NCBI RefSeq assembly: GCF_000306675.2
Contig: NZ_CP024871.1
Coordinates: forward strand, 1,064,001-1,128,000
Direction of reading: 5' to 3'
DNA: 64,000 nucleotides
Source of the DNA: Leptospira mayottensis 200901116
Lineage (GTDB): Bacteria > Spirochaetota > Leptospiria > Leptospirales > Leptospiraceae
Shown here piece by piece: positions 60,433 to 64,000 of this stretch. The notes under the pieces are model-generated. The model saw only the letters and a list, made by a program, of their open reading frames with translations. It searched no databases and was not told the DNA's origin. How positions within the stretch are numbered: the first letter of the stretch is position 1; every line of letters begins with the position of its first letter. The position numbers and the translations under genes are program-made.

Positions 60433-61818
60433 ATGCAGACAGCGACCCATTCATCAGTCATACTTCCTACAATCCCTAAAAAAAACAGGAATTCATACGA
60501 TACATTCTGGAAATTCAATGTCGCTAACGGCGTTATTACTTCCGAGCAGCTCAAAGGGTTACCGAAATCCACCGTTCACTCTCTAAAAAACAAAGATCCA
60601 GATTCCTTTCGTCATATCTACGGGTTTCGGTTTAACGGGATGGAGCCGAATCTTCAAAGAGAAGCTAACTACCTTTCCATACGCTTGGAAAACTCTCTTA
60701 CCCTTCAAAAAGGGATCATCGCTCTTGCAAAAATCAAACTATGTCTTCTTCAGATCAAATCTCTTCCGAAAAAGATGAAAAACTCAATTCAAGTTAAAGA
60801 AAAAATCGTCCGTACCATTCAAAGAGTAAGGGACGACCTTGGATTCGAAAGAACATTAAGGAAGTTTCATATCTCAAAGTCCACTTTTCACAGCTGGTTT
60901 TTCCAAGTGCGGTTCCGATGTAGTAGTTCCTGGGAAAAACTCTGCCACAAGCGGTTTGTCGGTCAGATTTCAGTCAAGGAAATCGATTCTTTAAAAAATC
61001 TTCTTTTGGAAAAAGCTACTTTGTTTTGGCCTCTTTCTTCCATTTGGGGATACGCTAGAAAAAACGACATTCTGCATTGCAGCTTATCTTCCTTTTACAA
61101 ATGGGCGAGAGTGATTCGTCCCGAACTCTTTTCGAACAAGTTTAAGAAGCTAAAGAAAGAAGGTTTTAAAACCTACCGTCCCAATGAAGTTTGGCATTGC
61201 GATATCACTCAGTTTGTCACCAAAGACAACGTCAAATCTCATATTTACATCTTGATTGATAACTTCTCTAAGATGATTTTAGCGTTTAGAGTCGCTCCCC
61301 AAGTCGACAGCGACATCTGTGCTTCGTTAGTCGAGGAAGCCATTTCCAAGTATCAAACCTCTTTTTCCAAATTGACCTTGCCCGATCTTTTTCCTTTAAT
61401 CAATCTCAATCTTTCTAAAGAATCTTCTTTCGTTCATTTGATGACCGACGGGGGGCCCGAAAATCAAGGCTCTCTCGACAGAATCATTTTTGATTACGAG
61501 CTTCCAATCAACAAAATTACCGCAGGTAAAGACGTTTCATTTTCTAACAGTCCCATCGAGGCAATCCACAAAATCACAAAGTATCAGTGCCTTCATCATT
61601 TAGATATTCCTAATAGACAATCTTTGATTCAAAAATTGTCCGAATGGATTCCCATCTACAACGATCAACGGCCCAACAGAGCCGGCCGTTATCTACTCAC
61701 TCCTTCCGAAATCTTTCGCGGTAAATCCATTGATTCTAATTTGCTAAACCAACAATCGAAAGACGCTAAAAAACAAAGATACCTCCTTAATAAAGTTACA
61801 TCCTGTGGAGTTTGTTAG
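60433..61818 (+). CDS. Integrase-core (DDE) transposase, intact
   Basis: 461 residues. N-terminal DNA-binding part (NSYDTFWKFNVANGVITSEQL, FERTLRKFHISKSTFHSWFF), then the retroviral-integrase core: EVWHCDITQFVTKDNVK (Asp), HLMTDGGPENQGSLDR (Asp) and SFSNSPIEAIHKITKYQ (Glu). A single open frame, unlike the related gene at 26461-27755. Element ends are unresolved; the right end is no further than 61961, where toxin-gene homology resumes. It cuts a class IV orphan toxin. Family within the IS481/IS3-like integrases is not certain. Confidence 0.82.
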   Translation: MQTATHSSVILPTIPKKNRNSYDTFWKFNVANGVITSEQLKGLPKSTVHSLKNKDPDSFRHIYGFRFNGMEPNLQREANYLSIRLENSLTLQKGIIALAKIKLCLLQIKSLPKKMKNSIQVKEKIVRTIQRVRDDLGFERTLRKFHISKSTFHSWFFQVRFRCSSSWEKLCHKRFVGQISVKEIDSLKNLLLEKATLFWPLSSIWGYARKNDILHCSLSSFYKWARVIRPELFSNKFKKLKKEGFKTYRPNEVWHCDITQFVTKDNVKSHIYILIDNFSKMILAFRVAPQVDSDICASLVEEAISKYQTSFSKLTLPDLFPLINLNLSKESSFVHLMTDGGPENQGSLDRIIFDYELPINKITAGKDVSFSNSPIEAIHKITKYQCLHHLDIPNRQSLIQKLSEWIPIYNDQRPNRAGRYLLTPSEIFRGKSIDSNLLNQQSKDAKKQRYLLNKVTSCGVC

Positions 61819-61961
61819 AATACAGGTTTCAAATCCGGTAATTAACCCAATCATCATTTACACTTTTATAATGTGATGTCTCTCTTCACATCATCCCTGC
61901 AACTTTCATGCCGGTTCACTTTTGTGAACCGTTTAGTCCAGTTTGCACTCGGAATGTGCTC

Positions 61962-62118
61962 TGCACCAAATCCGTCTCCTTCGTTGTAACTGAGTGCTAA
62001 GCCCGTTCCACTTTGAGAAGTAAATCCCGCGTTTCCACTTACACTTCCTGTTTTACTGTTGTAGCTGAGTCCTGCATTGAATCCGCCTTTTGTTAAACCG
62101 ACATCCACCGATGTTCCA
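61962..62118 (-). pseudogene. Short class IV toxin remnant
   Basis: About 50 codons (DVGLTKGGFNAGLSYN...LALSYNEGDGFG) homologous to the Gly-rich repeats of the gene at 27849-29887. It is cut by repeat R7 on its 5' side and by the transposase element on its 3' side, so it is a dead fragment. Confidence 0.75.
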
Positions 62119-62280
62119 CATTCAGAGGGCAGAAGACTGAAGGGGAAGGCTTTCCCCTCGCTTCATACCGAGCTTGCTGTCTTTCTAATTTACAAATGTC
62201 TAATTGTATTTCCAAGCTCGGTATTCCGCTACCCCTTCGCCGGGCTATCTCCTTGGTTCCATCCCCGGAACCCTGTTTTG
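62119..62280. repeat. Cassette-junction repeat R7
   Basis: Starts CATTCAGAGGGCAG at 62119, has the ATACCGAGCTTG/CAAGCTCGGTAT dyad and ends ATCCCCGGAACCCTG. The left part is shorter than in the other copies (one internal GACAG unit missing). Confidence 0.85.
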
Positions 62281-62288
62281 CCTTGGAA

Positions 62289-62822
62289 TCACTGAGTTGT
62301 AACACCAGCCTTCGGCAATCCCTTTCTCAGCTTTTTCAATCCTTGTTCAGAAATATTCGTCAAAGATAACTCCAACGTTGTCAGTTGTTTCATTTTCAAC
62401 AAATGAGGAATACAACCGTCGTCGATTTCTTGAATGTTGTTTAAAAATAATTTAGTAATCGTTTTACTTTTAGAAATATATTCAATCCCTTTGTTCGTAA
62501 TTTTATTTCGTCCTAAACTTAGATCGTCTAACTTTGGGAGTGTGGAAATTTGTTTCAATCCTTCATCTGTGATTTTGGAATCATCTAAGGTTAGCGTTTC
62601 TAAATTTGGGAATACAACAAGATATTGCATTCCTTCATCCGTCATTTCCTTCATTCCTAAACTTTCAATCTTTTCAGGTTTCATATCTAAATTGTATTTT
62701 TTGAATTCAGGACTGATGGAACTGTAATACTCGTATGCTTTTTCTTTCAGACTTTTTTCCGCAAAAATTCCCATAGTTCCCGCCAATCCTAAAATTAAAA
62801 TCGCCATCAACTTCGTTTTCAT
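62289..62822 (-). CDS. Putative immunity protein, class IV: secreted LRR protein
   Basis: 177 residues from ATG 62822, which shares its A with the toxin stop (TGATG); GGAGG lies just upstream. Signal peptide MKTKLMAILILGLAGTMGIFA with no lipobox. The mature part is about five ~23-residue LRRs of the ribonuclease-inhibitor/GALA-like kind (MTDEGMQYLVVFPNLETLTL, ITDEGLKQISTLPKLDDLSL). A periplasmic LRR is a plausible protein inhibitor of the adjacent tip. It differs in type from the LPxxIGxL LRRs at 13-20 kb. Confidence 0.72.
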   Translation of the reverse strand: MKTKLMAILILGLAGTMGIFAEKSLKEKAYEYYSSISPEFKKYNLDMKPEKIESLGMKEMTDEGMQYLVVFPNLETLTLDDSKITDEGLKQISTLPKLDDLSLGRNKITNKGIEYISKSKTITKLFLNNIQEIDDGCIPHLLKMKQLTTLELSLTNISEQGLKKLRKGLPKAGVTTQ

Positions 62823-64000
62823 CAATTTCCTCCAGTTAATAAATCTAATGCTTTCTTCTTGTAATGACTTGTATAGTCAAAAGCGGGCAATCCTTGAGAT
62901 TGTCTCACCTCTGGACCAAACGTCACACCTTGAATAAACCCGGTGTGTGTTTCCGCGTTGTCTACTTTTGTGTGCATATGGTATGCCGGTGCTGACAACA
63001 TTCCATACCTCGGACTATTCTTGTCGTTGTTAATCGATACGGCCATGTTTCCTGTAATTCCTGTATATCCGATCGGTGTTCCATACGGCAATGAAGTTCC
63101 TTTTTTGAGAGCATCATACGCTACGTCCGGCATTTGATTCATTACATGTCTGTGATATTCTACAATTTCTTTTCCGTTAATCACAGTTCGAGTTGTAATT
63201 TCATTTCCGCCTAACTCCATTGTTTTTATACGCGTAATCTTAAACGTCCCGCCTTCCGGACCCCAAACCGATTGAGCGGATCCTTTCGGTGCGTGATAAT
63301 CTCCTGATGTTATTCCATTGAGGCTATCCGTATGCAGTTCTGTTTGAGTCCAAGGAGACCTCACTCTTTCATTCGGATTGGTTGGAATCAATTTGCTATC
63401 AGCACCAGTTGCTTCCGTTCTGTAATACAGTTTGCCGGTTTTTTCATTTCGGATTAAATTTCCTCCGCTTACTCCAGATTCCAATTCCATGTTGATTAGC
63501 TTTTTGTGATAATCAGGATGCATACTTACATCGACTTCGCCTTTTTGCAAATAAGGCTTTTCACTTCTTTGTTTGTCTAAGTGATTTGATATTGCATCTT
63601 CACCAACTCGCAAGTGACGATCGGAGGCGCTTTCGGTTGAGTCCGACGCACCATATGCAGCACCATCTCCCGCATTCTCATGATGAAGTGGTTTCATACT
63701 CAACGATTCGCCTTTTCCAAATCCAAACGCGTTCTTAGCACCATCCCAAGCACTTGAGGCAACTCCGACAACGCTGTCGATTGCTCCATCGATCTTGTTT
63801 CCTACCCAATCCAGACCGCCGCCTAACGTCTCAGCCGCCTTGCCCAGAATGTGATCCAGGATTCCATCCTCTTCTCTTCTTTGAGTTTCAACGCCCATAC
63901 CTGCGATCGCCGCTGCACCAGATTCTTGATTGTTCCTATTTTGAGCGCCTCTGGATGCTTCTTGCGCATCTGCGTCTTCTTTCGCTTTTCCTGATATAAA
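62822..64000 (-). CDS. Toxin C-terminal part, class IV (M23-like), continues past window
   Basis: The frame is open to the right window edge, so only the last ~390 codons are seen. Pre-toxin SGKAKEDADAQEASRGAQNR and TQRREEDGILDHILGKA, then AETLGGGLDWVGNKIDGAI, then an end domain with GDYHAPKGSAQSVWG, GTPIGYTGITGNMAVS and SAPAYHMHTKVD (HxH). The spacing GxxG...HxH resembles M23 endopeptidases, with a divergent first ligand. It is the undamaged relative of the tip at 27849 and is directly followed by the LRR-type immunity gene. Confidence 0.75.
   Translation of the reverse strand, partial: FISGKAKEDADAQEASRGAQNRNNQESGAAAIAGMGVETQRREEDGILDHILGKAAETLGGGLDWVGNKIDGAIDSVVGVASSAWDGAKNAFGFGKGESLSMKPLHHENAGDGAAYGASDSTESASDRHLRVGEDAISNHLDKQRSEKPYLQKGEVDVSMHPDYHKKLINMELESGVSGGNLIRNEKTGKLYYRTEATGADSKLIPTNPNERVRSPWTQTELHTDSLNGITSGDYHAPKGSAQSVWGPEGGTFKITRIKTMELGGNEITTRTVINGKEIVEYHRHVMNQMPDVAYDALKKGTSLPYGTPIGYTGITGNMAVSINNDKNSPRYGMLSAPAYHMHTKVDNAETHTGFIQGVTFGPEVRQSQGLPAFDYTSHYKKKALDLLTGGN

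Overview
The window looks like a chromosomal segment of a pathogenic Leptospira. The grounds are the gene families (a DUF1554 lipoprotein, secreted 23-residue LRR proteins, the very long glycine-rich Leptospira protein family I remember as TIGR04388), frequent TTG starts, spirochaete-type lipoboxes and moderate-to-low GC. The species cannot be fixed by reading alone.

Left part (1-12.7 kb, core genes). A + strand run holds a membrane protein with a TonB-C-like end, a PrsW-type membrane protease, prmA and a PfkB sugar/nucleoside kinase. A - strand operon follows: MlaC/Ttg2-like protein, RND/MMPL exporter and a lipoprotein, probably for envelope lipid or hydrophobic-molecule traffic. Next come a DUF1554 lipoprotein with its own terminator, then mutL overlapping a DedA-like gene.

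Middle (13-26.3 kb). Five tandem secreted LRR genes lie on the - strand. The middle one is cut by a complete IS3-family element with a 4-bp target duplication and an A-AAA-AAG frameshift site. Then come a cysteine-rich small protein with rarA, hisC, small hypotheticals, a dispersed repeat, a DUF1016_N-like/SNase fusion gene and an unknown gene.

Right part (26.4-64 kb). This is the notable region: a roughly 34-kb - strand array of polymorphic-toxin-like cassettes between two transposase genes. One long gene (2391 codons, secretion-type N-terminus) is followed by eight 5'-truncated copies of its C-terminal part; a ninth partner-bearing copy runs off the right edge and a small remnant lies beside the right transposase. 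Nearly every copy ends in a different putative peptidoglycan-cleaving domain (canonical M23, divergent M23-like, M15-like HxxGxAxD/HxH, and a Cys/His domain) and is followed at once by a small gene with a strong RBS coding for a lipoprotein or, in one case, a secreted LRR protein. Partner family follows toxin-domain family exactly across the array (3 + 2 + 2 + 1 + 1), as expected of toxin and periplasmic immunity pairs. A ~160-190 bp hairpin-rich repeat (seven copies) or a 230-bp transposase remnant (two copies) marks each cassette's truncated 5' edge. My reading is an interbacterial-competition locus with a store of silent, recombinable toxin/immunity tips. The enzymatic, immunity and export assignments are inferences from motifs and synteny.
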